The notes under the pieces were generated by a model. The model searched no databases, was not told where the DNA came from, and saw only the letters and a program-made list of their open reading frames with translations. From contig CAZZVQ010000008.1 in the NCBI GenBank assembly GCA_964657565.1, forward strand, positions 1-64,000: DNA of 64,000 nucleotides, read 5' to 3'. How positions within the stretch are numbered: the first letter of the stretch is position 1; the number at the start of each line of letters is the position of its first letter. The translations under genes and the position numbers were made by a program. Shown in pieces: positions 1-8,843 of this stretch. This stretch comes from JAVVHH01 sp964657565 (GTDB lineage: Bacteria > Pseudomonadota > Alphaproteobacteria > Acetobacterales > Acetobacteraceae).

Positions 1-191
1 CGATCCCGACGCTGCTGCGAGCCTACCGCGAGCACGCGGACTGGACGATCGGCCGCGTGATCATTACGCCGCACTCGGCCTTCCTGACGCCCGAGGCGCA
101 CCAGGACATCCGCATCAAATCGGCCGAGACGATGCGCGCGGCGCTGTTCAGCAACCGGCCGCAGAACGTGATCGCACCGGACTCCTACTGA
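1..191 (+). CDS. D-isomer-specific 2-hydroxyacid dehydrogenase, C-terminal fragment
   Basis: This is the last 62 codons of a gene that enters from the left edge, read in the frame starting at base 3 and ending at TGA 189-191. The fragment reads through a segment with ITPHSAFLTPEA, which matches the region around the catalytic His of NAD-dependent 2-hydroxyacid dehydrogenases (C-terminal binding protein-like branch). The rest of the nucleotide-binding domain lies outside the window. It is followed after 66 bases by a sugar-acid dehydratase and an SDR, so a role in the same sugar-acid or hydroxyacid catabolic operon is a reasonable inference. The exact substrate cannot be told. Confidence 0.7.
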   Translation, partial: IPTLLRAYREHADWTIGRVIITPHSAFLTPEAHQDIRIKSAETMRAALFSNRPQNVIAPDSY

Positions 192-257
192 GCGCCGCGT
201 TGACACTCCTGGCCGGCCCGCTCAGGGTCACCTCAACTAAAAATTCTGGGACGCTCG

Positions 258-2045
258 ATGCCTGACCACACGCCCACGAACCGTCTGCGCAGTCGTCGCT
301 GGTTCGATGACCGCACGAATCCAGGGATGACCGCGCTCTACCTCGAGCGATACATGAACTGGGGGCTGACCCCGGGCGAACTGCGCTCGGGCAAGCCGAT
401 CATCGGGATCGCGCAGACCGGGTCGGACCTGTCGCCGTGCAACCGGCATCACGTGATCCTGGCGGAGCGGGTGCGGGATGGGATCCGGGATGCGGGGGGG
501 ATCCCGCTCGAGTTCCCGATCCATCCGATCCAGGAGACGGGGAAGCGGCCCACCGCCGGGCTCGACCGGAACCTGGCGTATCTGAGCCTGGTCGAGGTGC
601 TGCACGGCTATCCGCTCGACGGCGTGGTGCTGACGGCCGGGTGCGACAAGACCGTGCCGGCAGTGCTGATGGGGGCGGCGACCGTCAACATACCCTCGAT
701 TCTCCTCTCCGGGGGTCCGATGCTGGACGGGTGGTTCAAGGGGCGGCTCGCTGGCTCCGGCACCATCGTCTGGGAAGCGCGCAAGCTGCTGGCCGAGGAG
801 AAGATCGACTACGAGAAGTTCCTGGACATGGTGGCGGCGTCGGCGTCGTCGGTCGGGCATTGCAACACGATGGGCACGGCGCTGAGCATGAACAGCTTGG
901 CCGAGGCGTTGGGGATGTCGCTGCCGGGCTGCGCGGCGATCCCGGGGCCGCACAAGGAACGCGGCTGGATGGCCTACGAGACCGGCAAACGGATCGTGGG
1001 GATGGTGGCGGAGAACCTGCGGCCGTCGGACATCATGACGAAGAAGGCGTTCGAGAACGCGGTGGTGGCCGCGGCGGCGCTGGGCGCCTCGAGCAACTGC
1101 CCGATCAGCATGATCGCGATCGCGCGGCACATGGGGGTGGATCACACGCTCGACGACTGGCAGCGGCTGGGGGCGGATATCCCGCTGCTGACCGACGTGC
1201 AGCCGGCGGGGCGGTTCCTGGGCGAGGGGTTCTTCCGCGCCGGCGGCGTGCCGGCCGTGCTGCGGGAGCTGAAGGATGCGGGAAAGCTGCAACTCGACGC
1301 CATGACCTGCACCGGGCAGACGCTCGGCGAAGTGTTGGCACCGCCGGTGGATGTGGATCGGGAGGTGATCCGGGCCTATGGGCAGCCGATGAAGGAGCGG
1401 GCCGGGTTCATCGTGCTGTCGGGCAATCTGTTCGACGCGGGGATCATGAAGATCAGCGTGGTGGACGAGCAGTTCCGCAACCGCTTCCTGGCGGACCCGG
1501 CGCACCCGAACATGTTCGAGGGCAAGGCGGTCATCTTCGAGGGGCCGGAGGACTACCACGACCGGATCGAGGACCCGGCGCTCGGGGTCGACGAGCACAG
1601 CATCCTGGTCATCCGCAATTGCGGGCCGGTGGGCTATCCGGGCAGCGCGGAGGTGGTGAACATGCAGCCGCCGGCGTCGTTGCTGAAGCGGGGGATCACC
1701 GATCTGCCGACGATGGGCGACGGGCGCCAGTCCGGCACCTCGGGCAGCCCGAGCATCCTCAACATCTCGCCGGAGGCGGTGGTCGGTGGCGGGCTGGCGC
1801 TGCTGCAGAACGGGGACAAGCTGCGGATCGACCTGAACGAACGCAGCGTCAATGTCCTGATCCCGGAGGCGGAGTTGGCGGCGCGGCGGAAGGCGTGGTC
1901 GGCGCCGCAGATCGAGAACAAGACGCCGTGGGAGGAGATCTTCCGCAGCATGGTGGGGCAGATGTCGACCGGGGCGTGCCTGGAACCGGCCACGCTGTAC
2001 TTAAATATAGTGGAGGAGCGCGGCGAGAGCCGGCACAGCCATTAA
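258..2045 (+). CDS. IlvD/Edd family sugar-acid dehydratase (xylonate/arabinonate type)
   Basis: 595 residues, full length for the family that dehydrates sugar acids such as D-xylonate or L-arabinonate to 2-keto-3-deoxy acids with an Fe-S cluster and Mg2+. Three Cys at the expected cluster positions are visible: SPCNRHH (C61), AGCDKT (C129) and GHCNTMG (C202). The C-terminal part carries GDGRQSGT and SPSILNISPE, as in Caulobacter XylD, which it resembles along its whole length, including a short His-containing tail. It lies 1 base upstream of an SDR gene, probably in one transcript. Sugar acids are likelier substrates than dihydroxyisovalerate because of the RSRRWFDD start and the MTALYLERYMN segment. 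The exact sugar acid is unknown. Confidence 0.85.
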   Translation: MPDHTPTNRLRSRRWFDDRTNPGMTALYLERYMNWGLTPGELRSGKPIIGIAQTGSDLSPCNRHHVILAERVRDGIRDAGGIPLEFPIHPIQETGKRPTAGLDRNLAYLSLVEVLHGYPLDGVVLTAGCDKTVPAVLMGAATVNIPSILLSGGPMLDGWFKGRLAGSGTIVWEARKLLAEEKIDYEKFLDMVAASASSVGHCNTMGTALSMNSLAEALGMSLPGCAAIPGPHKERGWMAYETGKRIVGMVAENLRPSDIMTKKAFENAVVAAAALGASSNCPISMIAIARHMGVDHTLDDWQRLGADIPLLTDVQPAGRFLGEGFFRAGGVPAVLRELKDAGKLQLDAMTCTGQTLGEVLAPPVDVDREVIRAYGQPMKERAGFIVLSGNLFDAGIMKISVVDEQFRNRFLADPAHPNMFEGKAVIFEGPEDYHDRIEDPALGVDEHSILVIRNCGPVGYPGSAEVVNMQPPASLLKRGITDLPTMGDGRQSGTSGSPSILNISPEAVVGGGLALLQNGDKLRIDLNERSVNVLIPEAELAARRKAWSAPQIENKTPWEEIFRSMVGQMSTGACLEPATLYLNIVEERGESRHSH

Positions 2046-2046
2046 G

Positions 2047-2793
2047 ATGACTGATCGTCTGGCGGGGAAGACCGCGTTCATCACCGCGGCGGCGCAAGGC
2101 ATCGGCCGGGCGACGGCGCTGGCCTATGCGGCGGAAGGGGCGCGGGTGATCGCCACCGACCTGAACGCGGCCAAGCTGGCCGAGCTTGGCGCCGGGATCG
2201 AAACGCGGGTGTTGGATGTGACCGACGGCGCGGCGATCCGGGCGGCGGTGCAAGCGGCCGGGCCGATCGACGTGTTGTTCAACTGCGCCGGGTTCGTGCA
2301 CCAGGGGACCATCCTGGACTCGACCGATGCGGACTGGGAGTTCGCCTGGCTGCTGAACGTGCGCAGCATGACGCACACGATCCGGGCGGCGTTGCCCGGC
2401 ATGGTGGAGCGCGGCGCAGGCAGCATCATCAACATGTCGAGCGGCGCCAGCAGCATCAAGGGCGCGCCGGCGCGCTGCGTGTATGGGACGAGCAAGGCGG
2501 CGGTGATCGGGCTGACCAAGTCGGTGGCGGCGGATTTCGTCAAGAGCGGGATCCGGTGCAACGCGATCTGTCCGGGGACGATCGAGACGCCCAGCCTGCA
2601 GGACCGGATCGCGGCGAATGCGGCGGCGTCGGGCGGTTTGGACCAGGCGCGCTCGGCGTTCATCGCGCGGCAGGCGATGGGGCGGCTGGGGACGCCGGAG
2701 GAGATCGCCGCGCTGGCGGTTTATCTCGGCGCCAATGAGAGCCAGTTCGTGACCGGGCAGACGATGGTGATCGACGGCGGCTGGACCTTGTAG
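2047..2793 (+). CDS. Short-chain dehydrogenase/reductase
   Basis: 248 residues, a classical SDR. The cofactor motif TAAAQGIG (residues 13-20), the NCAG motif (79-82), a catalytic Ser in NMSSG (about 131) and the YxxxK pair Y146/K150 are all present, and the C-terminus ends in the usual GQTMVIDGGW. The sequence resembles 2-keto-3-deoxy-L-fuconate dehydrogenase and DHRS6-like enzymes. It starts 1 base after the dehydratase stop, so the pair probably converts a sugar acid to a 2-keto-3-deoxy acid and then oxidises it (inferred). The substrate is not determined by sequence alone. Confidence 0.82.
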   Translation: MTDRLAGKTAFITAAAQGIGRATALAYAAEGARVIATDLNAAKLAELGAGIETRVLDVTDGAAIRAAVQAAGPIDVLFNCAGFVHQGTILDSTDADWEFAWLLNVRSMTHTIRAALPGMVERGAGSIINMSSGASSIKGAPARCVYGTSKAAVIGLTKSVAADFVKSGIRCNAICPGTIETPSLQDRIAANAAASGGLDQARSAFIARQAMGRLGTPEEIAALAVYLGANESQFVTGQTMVIDGGWTL

Positions 2794-2844
2794 ATCAACG
2801 CGTTGCGCCGCTAGGTTGTGTCGCTGCAACCGAGGGCTTCAGCG

Positions 2845-3129
2845 ATGCGCGATCCATTGGCGGAGAACGAGGCGGACTATGAGGCGGTGCGGGGCGAGCA
2901 GGCCCTGACCGTGGACAACTTCATCCGCTGGGAGCGGATCAAGCTGCGCGAGGCGTCGCGCGAGGCGATTCAACTGCTCGAGAGCGGGGCGCAGCCGACC
3001 CGGGAATATCTCGACTACATGTTCAACAGCGATGTGGGCTTGCGCGAGATCCGGACGCGGATCGCCAAGCATACCGATCGCATCGCGGAGCTGGAAGCGA
3101 TGCGGGCGAACGCGGGGCTGGAGCTTTAA
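2845..3129 (+). CDS. Small helical protein of unknown function
   Basis: 94 residues from ATG 2845, preferred over a GTG 27 bases upstream because GAGGG sits 8 bases before the ATG. The protein is charged, rich in Glu, Arg and Ala, with no Cys, no membrane segment and no signal peptide, and is predicted by eye to be almost wholly alpha-helical. I do not recognise the family. The stop overlaps the stop of the prolyl aminopeptidase gene on the other strand by 4 bases. Codon use looks like that of its neighbours. Confidence 0.55.
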   Translation: MRDPLAENEADYEAVRGEQALTVDNFIRWERIKLREASREAIQLLESGAQPTREYLDYMFNSDVGLREIRTRIAKHTDRIAELEAMRANAGLEL

Positions 3130-4076
3130 CGCACCGTCCGGAAGCGTTCCACGGCCGAGACGAGAGCCCGGCGCACCCCAGGTTCTAGGGCGGAATGGCC
3201 GGCGTCCGGGATGACGGTCAGGCGCGCGGCGGGCCAGTTTGCGGCGAGCTCGAAGGCGGTGCGGGCGGGGCAGATCATGTCGTAGCGGCCCTGCACGATC
3301 TCGCCCGGGAGATGGCCGATCCTCGCCATGCCGCCGAGCAGCCCCTCGGGCGGCAAGAACAGATTGTTGGCGAAATAGTGCGCCTCGATGCGGGCCAGGC
3401 CCAAGGCGCTGCGGTCCTGGGCGAAGGAGGTCACGGTGTCGGGGCTGGGGAGCAGCGTGCTGCAGGACCCCTCGTAGACGGACCAGGCGCGGGCGGCGGT
3501 CATGTGGGTCGCCGGATCGCCGCTGGTGAGGCGCCGGAGATAGGAGCCGAGGATGTCCTCGCGCTCGTCCGGGTTCAGGTGGCCGACGAAACTGGCGTGC
3601 GCGTCGGGGAACACGGCGGACAGGCCGTGCAGGAACCAATCCACTTCAGAGGGGCGGCCGAGAAAGACTCCGCGCAGGACCAGGCCGCGGATGCGGTCGG
3701 GGTGGGCTTGGGCGTAGGCGAGCGCGAGGGTGCTGCCCCAGGAGCCGCCGAACAGCAGCCAGCGGTCGATGCCGAGATGGCGGCGGAGGGTCTCGATGTC
3801 GGCGACGAGGTCTTGGGTGGTGTTGTTGACCAGGCTGCCGAGCGGGCGCGAGCGGCCGGCACCACGTTGGTCGAAAATCACGACTCGCCAATAATGCGGG
3901 TCGAAGAACCGCCGATGGACGGCCCCGGCGCCAGCGCCGGGTCCGCCGTGGAGAAAGAGGACGGGGGAGCCGCGCGCGGCGCCGACCTGCTCCCAGTACA
4001 TGACGTGGCCACCGCCGAGGGGCATGTAGCCGGTCTCGTAGGGTCCGATCTCAGGAAACAGGTCGCCGCGCGGCAT
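3126..4076 (-). CDS. pip: Prolyl aminopeptidase (proline iminopeptidase)
   Basis: About 316 residues from ATG 4076; a GTG 15 bases upstream is also open. This alpha/beta-hydrolase of family S33 removes N-terminal proline from peptides in the cytoplasm. Visible signatures are the oxyanion motif HGGPG (43-47), the nucleophile elbow GGSWGS with Ser112, the FDQRGAGRS segment typical of the family, an acid in GRYDMICP, and the catalytic His in DAGHS. The early segment, about 10 residues in, reads GPYETGYMPLGGGHVMYWEQ as in characterised enzymes. It is transcribed alone, divergent from the DUF423 gene. Length is normal. Confidence 0.92.
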   Translation of the reverse strand: MPRGDLFPEIGPYETGYMPLGGGHVMYWEQVGAARGSPVLFLHGGPGAGAGAVHRRFFDPHYWRVVIFDQRGAGRSRPLGSLVNNTTQDLVADIETLRRHLGIDRWLLFGGSWGSTLALAYAQAHPDRIRGLVLRGVFLGRPSEVDWFLHGLSAVFPDAHASFVGHLNPDEREDILGSYLRRLTSGDPATHMTAARAWSVYEGSCSTLLPSPDTVTSFAQDRSALGLARIEAHYFANNLFLPPEGLLGGMARIGHLPGEIVQGRYDMICPARTAFELAANWPAARLTVIPDAGHSALEPGVRRALVSAVERFRTVR

Positions 4077-4116
4077 GAAACCAATGTACACGCCTGGGCT
4101 GAGATTTGGAGGGGTG

Positions 4117-4476
4117 ATGCAGTCTTATCGTGGATGGGTGGCGCTCGGGGCTGTCGTCGGATTGCTCGCGGTCGTCGCGGCGGCCGGGTCGGCGCATGGT
4201 AGTGCGGATCCTGGGGTGATGCGGGCGCGGGCGAGCGCAGCACAGATGTTGGGCTGGCACGCGCTGGCGATCGTCGCGGTCGGGTTCTGGGGCGCGCAGG
4301 GCGGGCGGTTGACGCATGTGGCGGGCGGCCTGTTCGCGCTGGGGCTGACGCTGTTCTGCGCGGCGGTGTATTCGCCCACGATCGGCGGCCCGAGCCTGGG
4401 GATGACTGCGCCGGTGGGCGGGGTGGCACTGATGCTGGGATGGCTGGCGTTCGCGGCCTCCGCGCTGATCAGGTGA
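4117..4476 (+). CDS. DUF423 family small membrane protein
   Basis: 119 residues from ATG 4117. Four hydrophobic stretches fill almost the whole protein, with short Gly- and His-containing loops (GSAHGSADP, GWHALAIV), as expected of the DUF423 inner-membrane family. The function of this family is not established. The gene ends in GTGA, where the GTG is the start of the next gene, so it is translationally coupled to an RlmM-like methyltransferase. That pairing of a DUF423 gene with rlmM is, to my knowledge, common in proteobacteria. Confidence 0.8.
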   Translation: MQSYRGWVALGAVVGLLAVVAAAGSAHGSADPGVMRARASAAQMLGWHALAIVAVGFWGAQGGRLTHVAGGLFALGLTLFCAAVYSPTIGGPSLGMTAPVGGVALMLGWLAFAASALIR

Positions 4477-5396
4477 TCGGCAGCGCGTATCTGGCGGCCG
4501 ACGGGTTCGAACAGCCGCTGCTGCAGGAGTTGCAGCGGGCGGGGGTTACGGTCGAGGCGTGGCACGGACGGCTGGCGCTGTCGCCCGACCCGCCGTTCGC
4601 GTCGGCGTGGGCACTAGAGGTCTGGACCGCGCCGCAGGAGGTGGCGGCCGGGTCGGTGAAGGCGGCGGCGGACGCGCTGCGGGCAATGCAGCGGAATTGG
4701 GCGGCATACGCGGCCGGGTATCACCGGCGGATGGCACTGATCGCAGAGCGGTTGCCGCCGGTCAAAGCCCGCAAGTTGCGGTTTCCGGAGGCCGCGCCGT
4801 CGTCGCATCTGGGGGCCTGGACGCTGCTTGCGCCGGACCGGCTGTTGTTGAGCGCGACGAAGACGAGTCCGTTTCCGGGTGGCACGTGCGTGTTCGAAGA
4901 GGACCGGGTGGGCCCGCCGAGCCGGGCGTACCTGAAATTATGGGAGGCGCTGACGCGGATCGGGGTGTGGCCCGGGCCGGGGGAGAGTTGTCTCGATTTG
5001 GGGGCGTCGCCGGGGGGATGGACCTGGGCGCTGGCGCAGTTGGGCGCTGATGTCGCCGCGGTCGACAAGGCGCCGCTGGACCCGGCCGTTGCTGCGCTAC
5101 CCGAGGTCACGACGTTGCAGGAGAGCGCGTTCGCGTTGGAGCCACGGCCAGTGGATTGGCTGGTCTGCGACATCGTCGCGTACCCCGCGCGGTTGCATGC
5201 GCTGGTGACGCGTTGGATCGCGGCGGGGGCGCCGGGGCGGATCGTCTGCACCGTGAAGTTTCAGGGCGAGACCGACTTTGCGGCCCAGGATTCGTTCGCG
5301 GCGATACCGGGCAGCCGGCTGATGCATCTCGCACACAATAAGCACGAACTTACATTTGTGTGGGCGCGCGACGCGGTCACACCCCCAACCGGGTAA
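4473..5396 (+). CDS. rlmM: RlmM-like 23S rRNA 2'-O-ribose methyltransferase
   Basis: About 307 residues from GTG 4473, which overlaps the upstream stop as GTGA. The C-terminal half is a Rossmann SAM methyltransferase with motif I CLDLGASPGGWTWAL (about 173-187) and the acidic strand DWLVCDIVAYP. The Lys in VCTVKFQG fits the K-D-K-E set of FtsJ/RlmM-type ribose methyltransferases. The N-terminal half would hold the THUMP-like RNA-binding part. RlmM of E. coli methylates C2498 of 23S rRNA; the same target is inferred here. The last 20 bases overlap the 3' end of xrtA on the other strand. Confidence 0.8.
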   Translation: MIGSAYLAADGFEQPLLQELQRAGVTVEAWHGRLALSPDPPFASAWALEVWTAPQEVAAGSVKAAADALRAMQRNWAAYAAGYHRRMALIAERLPPVKARKLRFPEAAPSSHLGAWTLLAPDRLLLSATKTSPFPGGTCVFEEDRVGPPSRAYLKLWEALTRIGVWPGPGESCLDLGASPGGWTWALAQLGADVAAVDKAPLDPAVAALPEVTTLQESAFALEPRPVDWLVCDIVAYPARLHALVTRWIAAGAPGRIVCTVKFQGETDFAAQDSFAAIPGSRLMHLAHNKHELTFVWARDAVTPPTG

Positions 5397-6915
5397 GCGC
5401 GGCCATCCGCGCGTTGAGGTCTGATTGCTGATGCAGCAATGCAGTCAGCCGCTCGATCGTCGCTTTCCGCTGATCGGGCGTGCTGTTCACCGACTCGGCA
5501 GTGGTGATGGTGATCAGGGCAGGCGCGTGATCGCTCCCGACTACGCTGTCACGCGCTTGGGCCAGACGTCCAGCCAAGCCGCTCGAGACCGGCTGTCCGT
5601 CAACCCAGCTTGCATAGGCAGTGACCCGATTCGGTTCGGTGGTTTGAACCAAAAACCAGTGTCCGGCGTCGGCCGCCAGATCCAGCACCGAGACCACGGT
5701 GTTTTCGGCACCCACTTCCTGCGTCACGCGGCGGCGCTCGGCAATCATTGCGCTCGATGTCGACCGTGGTGCGAACGCGTTCACACTGACATCGAACTGC
5801 TGCCCGTTGCAGACCACTGTAAACAGGCGCTTATTGGCGGAACTTCCGCCAACCCGACTGTTCGAAGCACACCCCGGAGGAGCCGTAACCACGGCAACCT
5901 CGGGCAAAACGGGCGCTGCCGAAGTCGCGTCGACAAGCCCGGCCAACGCAGGGCCAAGACCAAGCACGACGGCCACGCATAAGACGCACCAAAACGGCTC
6001 CCGACGCGGTCTCAGCGGAATTGATTGACTTGCTTGCATCGGAGCCGGACCGTCGTCTCGAAACGCGTGCCCGACCGCGATAAGCAACAGCATGACGATC
6101 GAAAAGAAGATCCACCCATAGATCAGATGATCCGCCGCCGCCGCCTTCGCGCTACCCAGGAACTGCCCGAGCACGACGATCCCCAGAGCGCGAAAGCCGT
6201 TTGCTATGATCGGCACGGCGATGGACGCCGCAATGAAGACCAGGCGCCGTTTCACGCTGGCGTAGCTAAGCAGGGAGTAGAACACACCAAACGCGACGGC
6301 TGCGACAAGGAATCGCAAACCAGCGCAAGCTTCTGCTACGAAAAAGACGCCTGCCGGTGTTTCGATGGTGAACTTGTCTGAGTAGTTTGGAATACCGAGT
6401 ATATCTAAGCCAGTAATACTGAACGCCGCAGTAAACTGCTGCAGCGCAGGGGTCAGGAAAGCGCCGGATGGCACCAAGAAGAAAAGATATAATAGCGGGC
6501 CAGAAATGCGTCGGAACACTCGCCAACCCAGGACAGCGAGAAAGAGCAACTCGACGCCGGCAACGACCACGAATTGCCGAGCTTCCATCACCCCGAGCCG
6601 CTCAGCGACCAACCAGCCCACCATTAACGGCAGGGCTGCGATCGTAAAGCGAAGATCCGGCTCCGCTTGGGCGAGACCTAGCCAATCACGCCGCTCCCAC
6701 AGTAGGTAGATCGCCATAGGCAGCACGAGATAGCAGTGGCTGTAGGCTGTCGAAGCGTTCCAGACCTCGATCGCCGCCTGTATTTCTCGAATGAATACAG
6801 CACAGATAATTCCAATCCCAAGAGCCAGCGCCGCGATGACGGACCAGGACTTCGTCAACCCGACATGGGACTGATCCGGTGTCGCAAACGCCTCCTGCAC
6901 TGCCGGTTCAGCCAC
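5377..6915 (-). CDS. xrtA: Exosortase A fused to an EpsI-like domain
   Basis: 512 residues from GTG 6915. The first ~290 residues are a multi-pass exosortase with the proposed catalytic triad: C197 in EACAGLRFL, R242 in ANGFRALG and H263 in DHLIYGW. Exosortases are transpeptidase-like inner-membrane proteins that process C-terminal PEP-CTERM sorting tails. After a further membrane segment at about 305-325, residues 330-512 form a periplasmic EpsI-like domain, here in the same chain. It is the last gene of the leftward arm that starts at the BY-kinase, 3 bases after the FemAB-like gene. Its 3' end overlaps rlmM by 20 bases. No PEP-CTERM substrate is encoded in the window. Confidence 0.92.
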   Translation of the reverse strand: MAEPAVQEAFATPDQSHVGLTKSWSVIAALALGIGIICAVFIREIQAAIEVWNASTAYSHCYLVLPMAIYLLWERRDWLGLAQAEPDLRFTIAALPLMVGWLVAERLGVMEARQFVVVAGVELLFLAVLGWRVFRRISGPLLYLFFLVPSGAFLTPALQQFTAAFSITGLDILGIPNYSDKFTIETPAGVFFVAEACAGLRFLVAAVAFGVFYSLLSYASVKRRLVFIAASIAVPIIANGFRALGIVVLGQFLGSAKAAAADHLIYGWIFFSIVMLLLIAVGHAFRDDGPAPMQASQSIPLRPRREPFWCVLCVAVVLGLGPALAGLVDATSAAPVLPEVAVVTAPPGCASNSRVGGSSANKRLFTVVCNGQQFDVSVNAFAPRSTSSAMIAERRRVTQEVGAENTVVSVLDLAADAGHWFLVQTTEPNRVTAYASWVDGQPVSSGLAGRLAQARDSVVGSDHAPALITITTAESVNSTPDQRKATIERLTALLHQQSDLNARMAALTRLGV

Positions 6916-6918
6916 GGT

Positions 6919-7965
6919 TCAACCGACGCCGCGCACGATGACAGGGCCCAACCGGTTTGCCACGGGTAACGGCAACCGCTTCCATCCGGCGATGAACAAC
7001 CGGTATTTCGGATTGAGTGGATTATGGTCTGGTATGCTGGTTCCAGGTGCAAGCTTGAAGCGGTGGAAGAGCGGTTGCGGCAAAAATCCCCAATTCTTCT
7101 TGAACGAGAAAGCACCGGTTCCGACCTTGCTGCGTCCGAAATCGAACATCGTGCATCCGCGGATCGCGGCACGCCGCAACACCTCCCAGTACATGAAGTC
7201 ATTCCCAGCGACAGACCTAGCGTGAGCCGTTCCTCCACCGTAATACGGCAAGACCTCTCCGCGATCATAGAAGTTGAGAACCGCCGCAACCGCGCGGTCC
7301 CCATCGTAGACGGTAACGACGTCGATCGCATCGCCGAAAACCTCTTTCAGGATTTCAAAGTAGCGGCGACCGAATACAGGCGTTCCCAGATTCCGTACAC
7401 TTTCCGCATAGATCGTATGCAACGTCGCGACGTCAGTGCTCGACTTAGATGTGAGACCGCGCTCAATGCCCTTCCGCACCATCGCCCGTTGTTTGCGCGG
7501 GATGCTCTTCAGATTGGCCGCCTCATCACTGCCGATTGACTTGCGGAAGGTGACATACAGATCATCCTTACTGGCCCAACCAACGAAGTCCTCGGCAGCA
7601 CCGGGATCGTCCCGGAAGCGATACTCGATCGCGCGACTTCCTACCCGTTCCATCGCGCGCACCGCGTAGCCGTTCAGCGCTGCCTCACTCTCACGGTCAA
7701 CCGTAAGTGGTCCGCCGTAGACGCAAAATGGGCAGGAGATCAACGAGTTACCAAATAGGAGAGTCTTGACGTGCATCAGCGGAAGAACACCCGTGATCTC
7801 GCCATCCCGCTCAGCGTATGCGAAGAGTGAGGTGTGCCTGAATGCTCGAGTTAGAACCGTCGCCCACCCTGCCCTATGGAAAAAGGTTCCTTTGGGATGT
7901 TGCTCGATGAATCTATCCCATGCTGGAACTGACCGCTCAGACAGGGGCTGAATAGAAAGAGACAT
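6919..7965 (-). CDS. FemAB-like GNAT protein of the XrtA/PEP-CTERM system
   Basis: 348 residues from ATG 7965. It resembles the TIGR03019 family, FemAB-related acyl or aminoacyl transferases that occur only with exosortase A loci. Recognisable parts are the N-terminal HPKGTFFHRAGWATVL segment, the acceptor-side region with GVLPLMHVKTLLFG, and a C-terminal GNAT half with GGGTAHARS and MFDFGRSKVGTGAFSFKKNW. FemAB relatives move aminoacyl groups onto peptidoglycan or similar acceptors. The acceptor in exosortase loci is unknown. It lies between the deacetylase (11-base gap) and xrtA (3-base gap). Confidence 0.87.
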   Translation of the reverse strand: MSLSIQPLSERSVPAWDRFIEQHPKGTFFHRAGWATVLTRAFRHTSLFAYAERDGEITGVLPLMHVKTLLFGNSLISCPFCVYGGPLTVDRESEAALNGYAVRAMERVGSRAIEYRFRDDPGAAEDFVGWASKDDLYVTFRKSIGSDEAANLKSIPRKQRAMVRKGIERGLTSKSSTDVATLHTIYAESVRNLGTPVFGRRYFEILKEVFGDAIDVVTVYDGDRAVAAVLNFYDRGEVLPYYGGGTAHARSVAGNDFMYWEVLRRAAIRGCTMFDFGRSKVGTGAFSFKKNWGFLPQPLFHRFKLAPGTSIPDHNPLNPKYRLFIAGWKRLPLPVANRLGPVIVRGVG

Positions 7966-7976
7966 GATTAACCGCC

Positions 7977-8843
7977 CTACGTCGTCGCAATCTCAGACGC
8001 GAAGACGTGGTCCATTCTTCCCCACTTGAAATCTTGCAACAAACGGTCGAGCCTCGTCGGGACTGCCGCAATGTTCAGATAATGCCGAAACTTGGAGCGT
8101 CGACTTGCCTCGTGAACCTTCGGTTGATCCGCGTCGATCTCCCAGGGGTGGAAGTAAAAGATGCCCGGTTTCTCTTCGCGTTTGCCGAAACGCCGTAAAG
8201 CAGTTCTGTAGATCCCGTATGGCAAGAGCCTGAAATAGCCACCGCCAGCGATCGGCAGGTTTCGAGAACCCACTCTCAGAGTGGTCATCGGTATTTCCAA
8301 CAGCGAGCCCCCGTCTGGGCGGTACGAGAACCTTGGAGCGTTCGGATCTCCGTAGAGGTCGTGCCTGACCGGGTAAGTGCTTGAACTGTAGGTGTGGCCA
8401 GTTTCCTCGAGAATGCGGAAGGCCCATTCAGTTCGAGAATTCAGCGAGAACGTGGGCGCACGATAGCCTTTGACCTCAGCTCCCCCAATTGCCTCCAGGA
8501 CGTTTTTTGCCCGCGTCACATCGTCCTGAAACTGTTGAGGCGTCAGTTCATAGATGAGCTCATGGGCATACCCATGGCTTGCGACCTCGTGGCCGCCAGC
8601 GGCAATTTGGCGGACGAGCGCAGGATAACGATCAGCCACCCACCCAAGCGTAAAGAAGGTTGCACGGATGTCCCACCGGGCAAACTGCTCCAAGATCGCC
8701 ATCGTATTTTTCTCGACACGCCCCGGCCGGCGGTCCCAGCTCTCGCGCGAGATACAGCCCGCAAAGGCCTGAACCTGAAAGTAATCTTCCACGTCGACCG
8801 TCATCGCGTTTGATGGCAGCGCTTCGGCCGACCCCGTGGTCAC
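7977..8843 (-). CDS. XrtA-associated polysaccharide deacetylase
   Basis: 288 residues, a NodB-type carbohydrate esterase of the TIGR03006 group found in exosortase A loci. The metal and catalytic motifs are visible: TVDVEDYFQV near residue 14 (catalytic base Asp), a His-containing motif around GHEVASHGYAHELIY, and the RAPTFSLN stretch. Substrate is inferred to be N-acetylated sugars in the locus exopolysaccharide. There is no signal peptide, as is normal for this subgroup. It begins at GTG 8843 in a GTGA overlap with the ATPase stop. Confidence 0.9.
   Translation of the reverse strand: MTTGSAEALPSNAMTVDVEDYFQVQAFAGCISRESWDRRPGRVEKNTMAILEQFARWDIRATFFTLGWVADRYPALVRQIAAGGHEVASHGYAHELIYELTPQQFQDDVTRAKNVLEAIGGAEVKGYRAPTFSLNSRTEWAFRILEETGHTYSSSTYPVRHDLYGDPNAPRFSYRPDGGSLLEIPMTTLRVGSRNLPIAGGGYFRLLPYGIYRTALRRFGKREEKPGIFYFHPWEIDADQPKVHEASRRSKFRHYLNIAAVPTRLDRLLQDFKWGRMDHVFASEIATT

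Noticed and set aside
200..205. TTGACA as a -35 element for the dehydratase operon
   Set aside because: No acceptable -10 hexamer lies 16-18 bases downstream.
237..1598. Long minus-strand open frame over the dehydratase
   Set aside because: Arg/His/Pro-rich shadow of the plus-strand IlvD/Edd gene with no family pattern.
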